Shown: positions 1 through 12,019, numbered from the stretch's first letter. The stretch is DNA of 64,000 bases from Rhinopomastus cyanomelas (GCA_013400115.1 VXBP01004383.1:125293-189292); one strand, 5' to 3'. Notes: generated from the letters alone by a model not told the origin. Numbers and translations: made by a program.

Positions 1-861
1 TTGTGTGGTCTTACCTGGTCGTTCAGATTTGAGGGTCCTTCACTTTCTTCCTCGTGAGGATTGGGAGGTCCAATTCTGCCCTTCTAGCTACGTGCAAGCT
101 GAGCAGCTTCTCTGATACACCTGTGGGCCTGACTTGTTAAAGGTAGGCAACAGTATGGTGATATTTGTCCATCCAAAAGCTTTACACAGTAAATATTTAA
201 TAATGTGCCTATGACACCACGTGTTACAGTAACCCTGTCTATCAGCTATGGGTTCTTACACTTCTGAATAGCAGCTGCTCCGTGACTTGTGCTTCTTTAT
301 CACCGCATAACTCACATACAGTCACGACAGGGCCACAAACTGCTCCACAATGCTGTCTCGGTGTTCAGCTCCAGAACAGGCCTCAGAAGACACACTGGGA
401 TGATGCACATTTGTAATGCCTTGAGATTTTTGTTTTCACCTCAGTCCCAGTTCACCCAGACTTTGTTGATGCAAACAGGTAGTGAGGGGTTAGGGGTTTG
501 AACATTGGTGTTGAGGTCTTTTTAACATGCCCTAGGGTACCTTGCCTGGCTTCTAGCTGCTCCATAAGGCACAGAGTTCTTGTAGAACTGGTGCCATTGT
601 GCAAATCCTTGGTTATCCTAGAGCATCTCAGGTGGCATTGGATGTCTGTGTCGAGGTGCTCAGATCTCTTCTTTGTGTATTTTCTTCTGTGTTACTTGTT
701 TTATGTGCAGACACTAGAAACTAGAGCTCGTCACTGAAGAGCAAGGGGTCTACCATGGTAATTTTTGCATTGCTTGCCTCTCTCTTGGTTTTCTATCTGT
801 AAAATAATCTTCAGTGTACATGCCTCGACCTCAGCGTTTGTCCCTTTTCTCTCTTTCCTAG
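1..861 (+). other. SIM1: 3' part of the last intron of SIM1
   Basis: No reading frame here resembles SIM1 or another protein. The segment ends in a pyrimidine-rich tract at about 845-859 followed by the acceptor AG at 860-861, after which the recognisable SIM1 reading frame begins. The 5' splice site lies outside the window. Short frames on both strands look accidental. I saw no CR1 copy and no second exon in these 861 bases. Confidence 0.85.
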
Positions 862-1595
862 GGAGAGGACACTGGGATGAGGACAGTGTTGTTAGCTCAC
901 CTGATCCTGGCTCTGCTAGTGAATCAGGGGACCGATTCCGTCCTGAGCAGTACCAGAGCAGTCCACACGAGCCCAGCAAAATTGAAACTCTAATAAGAGC
1001 CACACAGCAAATGATTAAAGAGGAAGAAAACAGACTGCAGCTACGGAAAACCACCCCGGATCCACTGGTCTCCATTAATGGCACAGGGAAGAAGCATGCT
1101 ATCTGTTTTGCAAACTACCCTCAGCAGCAGTTGGCAGGAGGGGATGTCTGCCGCATCCCGACAGTTGTCAACACTCCTCCCTGTGAACACATCCAGCAAC
1201 GAGATGGAAAGATTATGAGCCCTCATGAAAATGACTATGACAACAGCCCCACAGCACTGTCTAGGATAAGCAGCCCCAATTCTGACCGAATATCAAAATC
1301 TAGTTTGGTGCTAGCCAAAGACTACCTGCATTCAGACATGTCTCCTCATCAAACCCCAGGGGACCACCCAGCAGCCTCTCCAAATTATTACAGCTCCCAC
1401 AGGCAGTATTTTGATAAGCATGCTTACACATTGACTGGATATGCCCTGGAGCATCTATATGACACTGAAACCATTAGAAACTATTCACTAGGCTGTAATG
1501 GATCACACTTTGATGTGACTTCTCATTTAAGGATGCAGCAAGATCCAGCACAAGGACACAAGGGAACATCTGTTATAATAACCAATGGAAGCTGA
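862..1595 (+). CDS. SIM1: SIM1, terminal coding exon (C-terminal 243 residues plus stop)
   Basis: SIM1 is a bHLH-PAS transcription factor that dimerises with ARNT/ARNT2 in the nucleus. It is needed for development of the paraventricular and supraoptic hypothalamus and is linked to appetite control. Only the C-terminal part is here: the bHLH, PAS and PAC regions lie upstream of the window. I recognise it from the opening RGHWDEDSVVSSPDPGS, the helical IKEEENRLQLRK, the SPHENDYDNSPTALSRISS block, KHAYTLTGYALEHLYD, and the SIM1-specific end KGTSVIITNGS. The exon starts after the AG at 860-861 and its first two bases complete a split codon. The stop is TGA at 1593-1595. Counting back from the stop, 243 whole residues are encoded; if the total is 766 residues as in human, the first is residue 524. 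The segment is Ser/Pro-rich with no transmembrane or enzymatic motif, as expected for the family-specific C-terminal transcriptional region. There is no frameshift or premature stop. The end differs from SIM2, so the paralogue is excluded. Confidence 0.97.
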
Positions 1596-2524
1596 CACTT
1601 TTCTTTCCTAACAAAAAATTTGTCCTTTAAAAAATAATTTTAAAGACCTAATTGGAAGATATTAGATGTTTTCATGCCCTTGTCATTACCAGCATTTGCA
1701 ATATAACAGTGCACTAGAAAGAATAACATAAGGTTTGGGGTGATAAGGCAGTTAACAGACATTGCTTTTAAAAAATAAAAATACAGACATGCAGGGGGCT
1801 AAACTCAAAGTTGGCGCCATGCAAGATAAGCAAGATGGAAGAGGTCTAAGGAGAGAGTGCTTGAGGCAGGACAGGCTAGCAGAGCAATTCACGCACATAG
1901 TGTAAGAGATGTTGTTTGGAAATGCTGCCAAGGGCAGACCTTCTGAACTGCATGTGCCTCCGAGGTCCCAGGCAACAAAACTGCTGTGCACTGTCTACAC
2001 AGAAGGTTGGCATGGATTCCTTCGAGATGCACACTGACATGTGCACTTTTGGTGATCTGCTCATTCTCTAATGGCCGAGCGTGTAATACTGCTCCATGGT
2101 TTAAAGCCCCCATGGCTAACTGATATAAAATCAAGAAGAGAGGGCGGGAAAGGAGAGGCAGCTCCTCAGATTGTTATTCCCGTGTGTACTCGCATGCATA
2201 GCTACTTACACACGCTGATTTGAAGGGAGACAAATGAGCATTACATTAAGATTAGTACGATCAAGTATTTATTCCTACTGTATTTAAAAAAAGATGGCCT
2301 TTCCCAGTATGGTTTTAAGAAACACGTAGGGCTCGGTTATCTTGGTGTAGAGAAGTGAGATTGTCCTCACATTTTTTAAAGGTTGCACAAGGTGGGTAGT
2401 GGAGTGAAATGGAAGAAAATTTTCAGGAGGAAAAAGGAGAATTAAGCTGTCTGAGGAGTGGTCTGAGATAAACACATTTAACCCTATGCCTATGCATGCC
2501 ATGTAGTAATAATCCTAAATGTGA

Positions 2525-2530
2525 AATAAA
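2525..2530 (+). terminator. Candidate proximal poly(A) signal (AATAAA) after SIM1
   Basis: A canonical AATAAA lies 930 bases after the SIM1 stop and is followed by GTGTTTCT, a weak GT-rich downstream element. Such hexamers occur by chance in AT-rich DNA, so this is only a candidate alternative cleavage site. Confidence 0.25.
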
Positions 2531-3907
2531 GTGTTTCTAAGTGCCCAAATAATTTAGAATTAATCTGGAACGCAGAAAGATCTCACTAGAACTCACAGAA
2601 GTTTTCCTGGAAAATACAAAGGCAGTCACATAAACGTAATAAGGGAGGTGGAAATAGACAAAAACCTGTGTCATGGTTTGTCCTACTGATAAAGTTTTGG
2701 AGTAAATTAAGAAACTGTAGAAATTGTATCTACTCTGACATCCAATAAGGTAGCAGGTATGACTTTGAGAAGGAAGCATGCATTCTTTTCTTGCTTGCAG
2801 CAAAAAATTTAACTATTATCAGAACCTATTAGGGATATAAAAAGTAAGTCATATGTATGTTAAAAGTATGGAGGGAAATGAGGGTTCCAAGAAATTCAGA
2901 TGTATTGAAAATGCTGATATTATCAGAGCCTGTCCCAGAGTTATAAAAGACATCAAAAGACGCAGAGAAGCTTTTTGCAATTTTTAATAATCTCATGAAC
3001 AAAGACATGCTAATTGATTGGAAAACAGTAAATTAAAAACACATGCTAGGAGAATTAAAATAGGCCACTTGTAGGCACAATTACTAGACCTGCCCTTCAT
3101 TGTATGGCATTTATATGACGTCTCAAAGTCGACTGCAATGGGATCAGGACCACCGCTCCCTATTATACTAATGTGGAGATAAGGGGACTTGAGGTAGTTA
3201 CTGAAATAAGATTAGCGCTAAGTCTAGCTTCATTTCTAGTATTAAAAAGTTCGACATATGGGACGAAGTCATCAATGGAACTAAATATAAACCAGGATGC
3301 TATGGGAGGGTTAAAAATATCTATTTTCAAATAAAACTAATCAGAAGCAAAAGCTAAATAATAACATTGTAAGCCACGTAAGTAGAGATGTACTTGAAAG
3401 CAGAGGAAATTACCTCTCTGAACTTGAAATACTGTGTATAGTCCTGACCACTCCAAGGCAGATTGTGAATCTTGAGTTGAGTAGTACCTTACTCCATAAG
3501 CCATCTTTGTTGACTGCAATGTGATCACTCCTGCTGAAATGTACGTAGAACACAAGGACGAGCAACGCAGTCTGGTCTTTATTATCTAAACCTCATAATA
3601 GAAAAGGTGGAGCAGAGCTCAGCTAAAGATAAAGGAGACTAGAAGATCTAATAAAAACTTTAAATAAACTGGGCCTGTCATCTTTGTAAGGGAAAAGAGT
3701 AAGGGGGAATGTGACTGGTGTGCACCAAGCTCTGCACAGAGAAGAGAGGAATAAGGTTCTAAAACTAGCTGAACTAGCAGCAGAAATGAGAGACGGGGCA
3801 TTGAATGTTAGCCAAGGCAAAATGAGAACAAAATTATTTGGCAGGAAGTTTATTTGACCAACTGCTAAGCAAATAACAAAGGTCATAAAGAGAAGCAGCT
3901 AGAGATT

Positions 3908-3926
3908 TTGTTTGTTTGTTTGTTTG
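3908..3926 (+). repeat. (TTTG)n microsatellite
   Basis: Four to five tandem copies of a TTTG tetranucleotide, interrupted at the end by GAAG. It lies inside the putative SIM1 3' UTR. Confidence 0.9.
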
Positions 3927-5484
3927 AAGATAAAAACAAGACAAATACTCAAGGGGAAGAAAAAGATTGACAACTGTTAGCTCAGAGGAAAGACTAGACC
4001 AAAATGGACTTCTTTCAGCCCAACAATTGTATATATTCCTAAAACATAGGAATGAGAAAGTATTTTTGATAAATCTAGTTCTGGATACATATTTATTTCT
4101 CTTATTCCTATGAATAATATAAACGTGTATTTGGAGTCTCATTGTACAGTATTAAAATGCAGTTTGCAAAGCGAATTAGAGTAGAGGTACATGGTATCAT
4201 ATTATCACTACTAGTACATACAAAAACGAGTCTAAGTGTCAATATTATTTTGTTTTGCAGGAAAGTTTCCTAAACTGTTTGGATGAACGAGATTTTGTCA
4301 GTGTCCAAGTTTCTTGGGATTGCCAACCATTCTTATTATCAGGCTTGTAACTAGAAGGCAATAGAGTTCTGCAGACCAGCTGCAGTTCCCTGGCTATGGT
4401 CTATTGGTCACAAGCAGTCAGGAAAGCACATTCTGGGCACTGTTGTGTTCGCATTCTGACAGGCACCTTTTAAAAGATAGAGGACTTACGAAACAAACAG
4501 GCCCAATGTAAGATGCTTGCAGTCTATATGATTTCACCTAAGAAAGAAGCCCGTGTGCTTTACAATAAAAATTCCCCATTATTATTTACTGTGATCCAAA
4601 AATAAAACTGCCTGAACTGTAGTTATTTATCCTATTTTCAGCAGTCTCAGTCCACTATAATGACAAATGCAGCAAAACGCACTGTAATGAACGGAAACCA
4701 TCAGTAGAGAGGTCTGTATGTGCAGCCGTGTCGTGCTGCAGGCAAGGGCTGGTGCTCACTCCCCTCGTGGGATTCCGGCAACTGGCACTCTGCAGCGCTT
4801 CAGTACAGATGCCTTTTATCAGCTAATTTGCGACCCTGCTTCTTTAGAGAGACAGGAATTTCCTCTTAATTGTCAGAAAGCACTGAATGCTGTAAACAGA
4901 ATCTCTGTGTGCTGCATGAAAACGTGTGCAGCCCTCATTATAGCGAATGATGTCACTGCAGCTCCTATTACATGTACTACTCAGTATGGTATAAAGCTTA
5001 CTCTTTCCACTGCATTCTTATTTAATCTACATTTCCATTTAGTATCCTTGAAGGATCTAATGGCTTTGTTTTTTTGCTTCCTTTTCTAAATCGGACGAGT
5101 TATTGTGCAGAATCGAAAAACACAAGGCATTTGGGGCTAATGGATTTCAATGGTACCAGGTTAGCTGCAGGTTATCCTGTTAGACAAGGCTGTGTTTTGG
5201 GACAGGACCTATATAAATTACTGTGTTGAATCACTTCTCTAACATGGTGCTGTTTTGCCATTCATACCGAGTTAACATTTTGTGGATACTCCAAGTGCAG
5301 GCTCACCACAGATCTTTCAAACAATCCCTTATTGATACCAGTGAATGGAACATTAAGATTTTTAGGCGTTATGATTTCAGCAAATCTCTTTTGTTTAAAG
5401 GAGCAAAATCCCTCTCTTCCACCCTAGGGGCATTGAAATTGTAATTTTGGACAAATTTGCCAAGCCGTTCTTAAATCAGAGGAG

Positions 5485-5538
5485 CCTTACTCAGCAATTG
5501 CTCCCATTGACTCAAATGGGAATATTTGTGGAGTAAGG
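5485..5538. repeat. Palindromic relic of an ancient amniote interspersed repeat
   Basis: The left arm begins CCTTACTCAGC and the right arm ends GGAGTAAGG. The centre, CCCATTGACTCAAATGGG (5503-5520), is a near-palindrome. The sequence resembles a hairpin-forming ancient repeat common in turtle, crocodile and bird DNA, whose centre reads CCCATTGA..TCAATGGG. I remember the motif but cannot name the family with certainty. The arms are eroded by several substitutions, consistent with great age. Confidence 0.5.
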
Positions 5539-7427
5539 TGCTACTTAATATGTGTAAGGCCAAACCAAGATGACTTGTGAAGTGGCAATAAGTTTGGGGG
5601 GTGTTTGTGATTTTCAATTGTTTTTTTAACTCTCAAGACAAGAGTACAGACACTGTGGGAGAGCTGCAATGACTGTGTCTCTGTAACAGACATGCTTTGG
5701 AAAAACTGAGTGCATCCCTTTGCACTGAAGAGCCCCAGAAGTGTTCCTAAAGCTTGTGTTTGCAGTACTGCCACGGGTTACACACTGAAATCCTACTCTT
5801 TTAAACTCTCTTAATCATGGATATCTGAATCTCATTTTTATGTCTGGACAGGCAGCATTTATTCATTAATGCCCCCAAGTATGTTAACCACCACATGCCC
5901 ATTTATGTGAACATTCTGAGGGAGTTGGAAAAATATAAAAGGTCTCTTAGTATTTCTGGAAAAGGCGCAGCCACCCCAGAAAATTCAGACTGGTGGTTCT
6001 GGAGGTCAGTTAACCTTTCAGGCGAGCAACAAAACTGTGGCATGCACACTGCTTTCTGACCTTCTGGATACAAAGCTGTGTATAATGGGGATTAAGGCAC
6101 ACAGTTCTAGGATTAGACCGAGCTATGTCTATTTTAAGGTGGCTATAGTTAATGTCTGGTGGCAAATGGATTCAGGGTCTGGTCTTTCCGTGAGTTACAA
6201 GTTTACTTAAAACACCTAAGGGTCTAAAGGCAATGCGGGCTTTGTTATTAGGAACAATGGTGGATGACCATGCTTTGCTGTAGGTATACTGGATTAACTT
6301 CAGGCACCTCCACAGTGTGGGAGAGAACTTATTTTATTTTGTTTGCAGTTAGTATTGACAGTTAAATATTCTGGCACTGAGAATCCAAAAAAAAAAGAGC
6401 CAACCCCAAAAACAAACAATGCAGAAAAAAAGCCAAACAAAACCCCCACTGTTTTTCCTGTAACCCTTAACGTGTGGTGACAGTAAAGCTGGCTAGAGGT
6501 GTAGCTGAGGGTTGAGTGGTCATTGGTGGACCAAAAAATTAGATAGTTCTTCTGTTCAGAACAGAACGCGCACTGATGTGACTCCATTTGACATTTCCTT
6601 GGAGAATTTATTAATGCAAAACAACCCATGTGAGGTTAACTGTGGCATTCAGCTCGTGTGCACAAGAGTTCAGTGGAGAAGTCTGGCTCTGAGTTGCTAG
6701 AAATACACCCCTTTCTGAAAAGAGGCAATTTATAACTCCTTCCACAAAGCTGGATTTGAAAGCAAAACTTAAAATTCAGGACAAAAGAAAGCTTGTTGTA
6801 TTTTTTTGTATTCACTATCGCTCACCTCCCCTCACACACGGCATTCTCAAGAATTTCTGTTGTTCTAGGATTCAAAATGCAATTTAAAAGCTGTTTTATT
6901 TATTGCAGTTTGGACCGTGTACGTTTTCTTCTTTTCAGCTACCGATACAGCAGGGAGTTTAGAAATGCAAGAAGTGACTGTGCTTGCAAAGTGTAAAACA
7001 TTGGCACCTTCACATTTCTGAGAAAAGAAAGCCCGTTAGGAAAAGTCCTTTGAAGGCACCGATACTTTTTCCCAAGGTAAATCTCTCAATGCATACAGCA
7101 CACTAGCCTAGCCAAACGAAAAGCACTCGAGGCACAGCGGAGCACGCTGTGTTTGCTTTAAACGAATGGGTCCTATTTACGGGGAAGAGACACGGACTGC
7201 CAGCATTTCAAGGACCTTGCGATGTGTAGGGTCCAGTGACACTGTAGCATGACATCTGTCATTTGAGGTTTTCCTTTGGAATGTTATGTAGGAAACGCAG
7301 TTTAGCTATGTCAACCATATCTTGCAGAGTGTTCCCATTTATAATTATTTATATTGTAAATAGCTTTCCAAAGTAAATTTGAAGTTAATGTGCATAAGAT
7401 GTATTTATTATGTGAAGAATTTTTTGG

Positions 7428-7433
7428 ATTAAA
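7428..7433 (+). terminator. Candidate distal poly(A) signal (ATTAAA) of SIM1
   Basis: This is the second-commonest vertebrate poly(A) hexamer. It sits about 20 bases before a T/GT-rich tract (7452-7470) and just after a block with a Pumilio-type site and AU-rich elements. A CR1 insertion begins about 55 bases further on. The arrangement is typical of a 3' UTR end, but usage cannot be shown from sequence alone. Confidence 0.4.
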
Positions 7434-7486
7434 ATACAGCTACCAAGGTGCAATTTTTGTCTGTCTTTCTACATTTTTAAACTAAG

Positions 7487-7700
7487 GATTTGAGAAGGAA
7501 CTTCTTCACAGTGAGGGTGACAGAGCACTGGAACGGGCTGCCCAGGGAGGTTGTGGAGTCTCCTTCTCTGGAAACATTTGAAACCCACCTGGATGTGTTC
7601 CTTTGTGATTTGATCTAGGAGATCCTGCTGTGGCAGGGGGAGTGGACTAGATGATCTTTCGAGGTCCCTTCCAATCCTTAATGTTCTGTGATTCTATGAT
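7487..7700 (+). mobile_element. CR1 retrotransposon, 5'-truncated 3' end
   Basis: This is the last ~215 bases of a CR1 element. It holds the TGAGAAGGAACTTCTTCAC block, GGCTGCCCAGGGAGGTTGTG, the GGCAGGGGGAGTGGACTAG segment, and a tail ending in GTGATTCTATGAT. It has no coding capacity. It lies immediately after the candidate SIM1 distal poly(A) site, so it may mark where selection on the transcript ends. Confidence 0.95.
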
Positions 7701-10268
7701 CATCTTATAGGGTACATTTTCAGGAATTAATTTTAATTAATGAGAATATTTCTTAGAACTGGGAGAGAACGTGTCCCCCCAGAACATGGTAAAAGTAATT
7801 AATTTTGATTCCTGTGGCTCAGAAGTGCCTCTGAATCTTGAATGGAATTTATCAAAATATGAAGGCGTGTTGATAATATACTGCTACCTCCTTTAATTCA
7901 TGCTTGAGTCTGCTCAGATAATATCCTTCCAGATATTATCAGAGCTGAGTCACATGGTCCTAATTCAGATTAAATGTCTATTTGTGAATAGTCCAGCACT
8001 GTTTCTTGCAGCCATCCACACGCCTTGTGCCCCAGCTAAACCACCTTGCTGACTGGGAGTGTGATGCACCTCAGATGCTTTAAATACCATACTTAGACAA
8101 AGAGTAACATTTTGAAAAAGGAATTGGGAGAAGTTGAGCTAAACTGCATTCAGACCTGTGAGCTGGGTGATATGTGGGCTTACGTGCTTCTGCAGTTCAT
8201 TTGACCCACAATAACGTGAGCCACTGTGCAGCAGCTTAGCCACTGCAACCATTGCCTCATCTGGGGTTTGTGTCAAGGGTTCAGGTCACAGCTCTCACTT
8301 TCTAGACCAGTTTCTGAACCATCAAACTCCATCTTCTCTGTTACTCTCACTGAGGCTCTAACCCATCTTCTCTTCGTCTTCTTCACAAATGTGAGACTGA
8401 GGGTGTGAAAGTAGTGGGAACGTGATGCTGTGGTTGGATGAGAAAACTGCTTCTTCAGGAGAGAAAATTGTTTCTCACAGATTTTTCCATTTGCAGCATT
8501 CAGAGCAAAATACATAAGCAGCAGGGATGGGAATGAGAGACACAGAAGTCTCAGTTTTGAGCCTCAAGTAAATTAATTCCATAAAATGGGGATGCAGTTG
8601 TGTCACTGGTCCTTGCTGCTGCAAGGACTCAATGCTCAGAGAAGTTTCTGGGTGACTCTGCAGCATTGAGTTAGAGGTCTAAACTACATTCGTTAATTAA
8701 GCGTATTCTACGGCACGGTTTAGGCTCTTGCCCTTTCCTCGGTCTGAATCTGGCCCTGGTTCTCCATGCAGAAACAGGAAATACTGTCATCTTTGACCCA
8801 AATTATGCTGCTTATCTATATAAAACATGTGCTGGGTTTCTTTCATTCTTTTTCTGTTTTTTTTTTAATGCATGGCTGAGATGTTTCAGAAATGCTCATT
8901 ACAGATCTACATCTCTTCCTTTGAAGCCCGTGCTGAAAAAGAGATATGGAGATCCATAGGCACCCATGGGACCCTGCTATCCTCCATAGGACAGCAACAG
9001 TCCTAGATTCAACATGCTCATGCCCTGCAACAAAACATTCTCAATGACACGTGCTGAAAGTTCTGCCACAACCATTCCTGCTCTGCAGCCTTTTTTTCTA
9101 GTGCATGAAGAGCACCCATTACCCACAGGTCTACATTCACTATTGGCTCCAAGGGTCATTGGCACGTTGCTCTGCACTAAGGAAATCTGCTGTCATGGCC
9201 ACTGTAATAAAAGTATGTGATACCATCAGGAGCTTCCTCTGACTCCATATGGTGGCCATGAGAGGCTTTGGCATCAACAGTGTCGCGTGATACTGTTCTC
9301 TGACTGTCAGAAAGTCACAAATCCTTGTGTGAGTAAAGACAGCCATCCACTACAGCACTAAGCTCGAGAGACTTACAGGATTTCTTCATGGATGTGAACA
9401 CCCGTTTTATTAAGCACACCCACAGCACTCTGAACACAACACACAAGGCACACAACACCTGGTCCAGAGGTCAGGATCAAGGTGCTGTATACATGGAAAC
9501 AGCTGGGCCTCACTCATCAAGCCTACTCATCCTCAAAGACATCTCTCTCTGCCCACAATCCATCACTGCTGTTCTCCCACTGTCCTCTCATTTTCAGCTC
9601 CCTCAGGCATTACCCATCCCATTCCCCTTCTGCCCCAAGCCCTGGATTGCCATTTCACAAATGCCATGATCTAGCTCCCCCAGCAAGGGTCCTCTGTTGA
9701 TCCTGAGAATCATGTTTTCTTTTTAATGAGAAAAATGTCTGTGGGGCAACAGTTTCTATCACTCGCACTTACCTTTCTATTTCTCTTCTTTATACTTCTG
9801 CTATAAATGCCACACTGAAGATCCTGCAATCTTTTTCTTGCAGGCATTAGTTCTGCTACAAGATAGCTATTGGTCAGGGGAATGGAGGTGATGAACTTTT
9901 CAGAAGAGCTACAGACAAGAGATGATGGATGTCTTCAGCATACTAAACACACACACTTATTCAGCTGCAGTGCCAAATATCGTCACTCTTGGCCTGCAGA
10001 TAGAATATAAAGATGAAAACTGATGCCAGAGGACATTACCTCTGTACTGGAAAATAACAAAAGCTACACCTGAGGTGCACCTGAGTGGGGAAAAATCAAA
10101 AATTTGATCTTTGTCTAAGGATGATTTAAATTATATGAAAATAATTGCATGTTCATTATCACTGTTCTGCCTATTATTATTACTAGTTTATCTATATCAT
10201 CATGAGCTGTCATCAGCTTTGTGCTTTTTACCATGCTATCAATATGTGTCACTCTCTATACTCTTTTT
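7701..10268. other. Intergenic DNA, no gene recognised
   Basis: No CR1 copy and no recognisable reading frame. The one block that stands out is about 9388-9700, which is C-rich on the + strand and carries an AATAAA on the - strand (9406-9411); it is listed separately. The remainder is ordinary AT-rich sequence. Confidence 0.6.
9200..9700 (-). other. Antisense block with a poly(A) signal; possible LTR or old processed transcript
   Basis: Read on the - strand, a G-rich, purine-rich body (9700 down to 9420) leads to AATAAA at 9411-9406 and then a T/GT-containing tract. This is the layout of a transcript 3' end or an LTR R/U5 junction. I could not find convincing TG...CA ends, target-site duplications or a coding frame. 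The C-rich composition of the + strand differs from the neighbours. Confidence 0.25.
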
Positions 10269-11312
10269 CACAGAGTCGTAGAATCATTTATGTTGGAAAA
10301 GACATTTAGGCTCATCAAGTCCAACCATCAACCCCGCTGTCCCAAGGCCACTTGCTAAAACATATCCCTAAGCTCTACATCTACACAACTTTTAAGTACA
10401 CCCAGGGATGGCAATTCAACCCCCTCCCCGGGCAGTATGTTTCAAGGCTTGATGACCCTTTCATTGAAGAAGGTTTTCCTAATGACCAACATAAACTTCC
10501 ATTGGCACACCTTGAGGCTGTTTCCTCTTGTCCTATAAATGGTTATTTGTGAGCAGAGAGCAATATGCACCTATTTACGACCTTCTTTCAGGTATTTTTA
10601 GACAGCAGTAAGGCCTCCCCTCAGTCTCCTGTTCTCTACACTAATCAGCCCCAGCTCCCTCGGCCGCTCCTCACAAAGTTTGTTCTCCAGATCCTTCACC
10701 AGCCTTGTTGCCCTTCTCTGAACCAACTCCAGCACTTAAATATCTGTCTTGTACTGAGGTGTCCAAAACTGACCCCAGTATTCAAATGCCAAGTACAGAG
10801 GGACAATTCCTTCCCTAGTCCTGCTGACTACACTATTTCAGATACAAGACAAGATGTTATTGGCCTTCTTGGCCACCTGAGCATACTGCTGGCTCATATT
10901 TAGCTGATGATCAACCAGTACTCGCAGTTCTTTTTCTCTCAAGCAGCTTTCCAGCCATTGACTCCCAAGCCTGTAACGTTGAGTTGGGTTGTTGTGACTC
11001 AAGAGTAGGACCTAGCACTCAGCTTTGTTTGAAAGTCATACAGCTGGCCCTAAGCTGTCAGTCCAGCCAGATCTCTCCTCATGCTTCTGTACCTTCAAGC
11101 AGATTAATGCACTCACCCAAATGGTGTCTGCAGGATCACTGAGGGTGCACTCAGTCCCTTCATCTAAATCATCAATAAATATGTCAAACAGGATTGGTCC
11201 CAGTGCTGAGCTCTGGAGAGCACTGCTTGTGACTTGTCACCAACTAGGCCTAACTTCATTCATCACCAATCTTTGGAGCCAACTGTCCAACCAGTGTTTA
11301 TCCAGCAGAGTA
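10269..11312 (-). mobile_element. CR1 retrotransposon, 1.04 kb 3' portion (end of ORF2 plus 3' tail)
   Basis: The 3' tail is at 10269 (CAGAGTCGTAGAATCATTTA) and the element runs leftward. Successive blocks match the long bird CR1 consensus read in reverse complement: GGGATGGCAATTCAACC, GGCCTTCTTGGCCACCTGAG, TGGTCCCAGTGCTGAGC. Substitutions and small indels break every long frame, so the ORF2 C-terminal coding is dead. Its tail (TTGGAAAAGACATTTAGG) differs from the GGAAGGGACCT tail of most copies here, so it belongs to a different and probably older subfamily. Confidence 0.93.
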
Positions 11313-11753
11313 AGTAAAAACATTATATAACAAAAATAATATTAATGTAAAATGCATAAACGGAGGCATGGAAAATACACCTCAGAAAGTATTAGCATAT
11401 GCCAAGCTTTCAGCTGCACTGCTTCGTAGCCAGTGTATTGAGTGGCAAATTCTCTCAGTTTTCCTTCGAGATGTAGTGTCAGAGATAATTTCTTTCCTTT
11501 CCAAAGGACAGACTGGGATGTTTTTGTGGCTTCTTCCATGAAGTCTGAGGTAGTTCTGAATTGGTCAGCCTCTTGGGATCAGCTAGAGCAGCCTTGAGAC
11601 TACACTACTTTATGCCACTGACCATGACTGTCTATATTTGTCATATATGAAAAACAGTGGCACCCTGGCCTGTAGACAGTTTACACGTGCAAGAGGGTTA
11701 AAGAGCTCTGTACATCTTCACCACCATCTAAAGACACTTTTTGCATTACTATT
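11313..11753. other. Intergenic DNA between two CR1 copies
   Basis: About 440 bases of AT-rich sequence. I see no gene, repeat or regulatory structure that I can support. Confidence 0.6.
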
Positions 11754-12019
11754 CCCAGAATCATAGAACATTAGGGTTTGGAAGGGACCTCAAAAGGTCA
11801 TCTAGTGCAGTCCCTCTGCCAGAGCAGGATCTCCTAGATGAAGTTACACGGAACATATCCAGGCAGGTTGTAAATGTCTCCAGAGAAGGCGACTCCACAA
11901 CCCCAGTGGGCAGCCTGTTCTAGTGCTCTGTCACCCTCACTGTGAAGAAGTTCCTTCTGATGTTTATATGGAACCTCCTGTGTTCCAGCTCACACCCATT
12001 GGCCTTCGTCCTATTTTTT
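11754..12019 (-). mobile_element. CR1 retrotransposon, 5'-truncated 3' end, antisense
   Basis: It begins with CCAGAATCATAGAACATTAG, then GGAAGGGACCTC, CTGCCAGAGCAGGATC, CTCCACAACCCC and GTGAAGAAGTTCCTTCTGA. It ends where the CR1 match to CCATTGGCCTTCGTCCTA stops. It is the common tail type of this window. Confidence 0.95.

Larger units (their letters stand above)
1596..7450 (+). other. SIM1: Probable long 3' UTR of SIM1 (extent inferred)
   Basis: There is no clear transcription stop immediately after the TGA. AATAAA-like hexamers occur at 1774-1779 and 2525-2530, the latter followed by a GT-rich stretch. The strongest terminal-looking block is 7300-7470: an AT-rich stretch, a Pumilio-type TGTAAATA at 7355-7362, ATTTATT at 7402-7408, ATTAAA at 7428-7433 and a T/GT-rich tract after 7450. 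The segment has no CR1 copy, although CR1 begins within 60 bases of its end. This fits a transcribed, constrained terminal exon of about 5.8 kb. Alternatively the UTR ends at the proximal site and the rest is intergenic. RNA evidence is needed to fix the end. Confidence 0.45.

Noticed and set aside
8555..8620. MIR-like CCATAAAATGGGGATG motif, and a similar ATCTGTAAAATAA near 796
   Set aside because: Only the short, common core is present, with no tRNA-related head and no wider match.
10352..11330. Several + strand frames of 66-112 codons
   Set aside because: They lie on the reverse strand of the CR1 element at 10269-11312 and are antisense by-products of a transposon.
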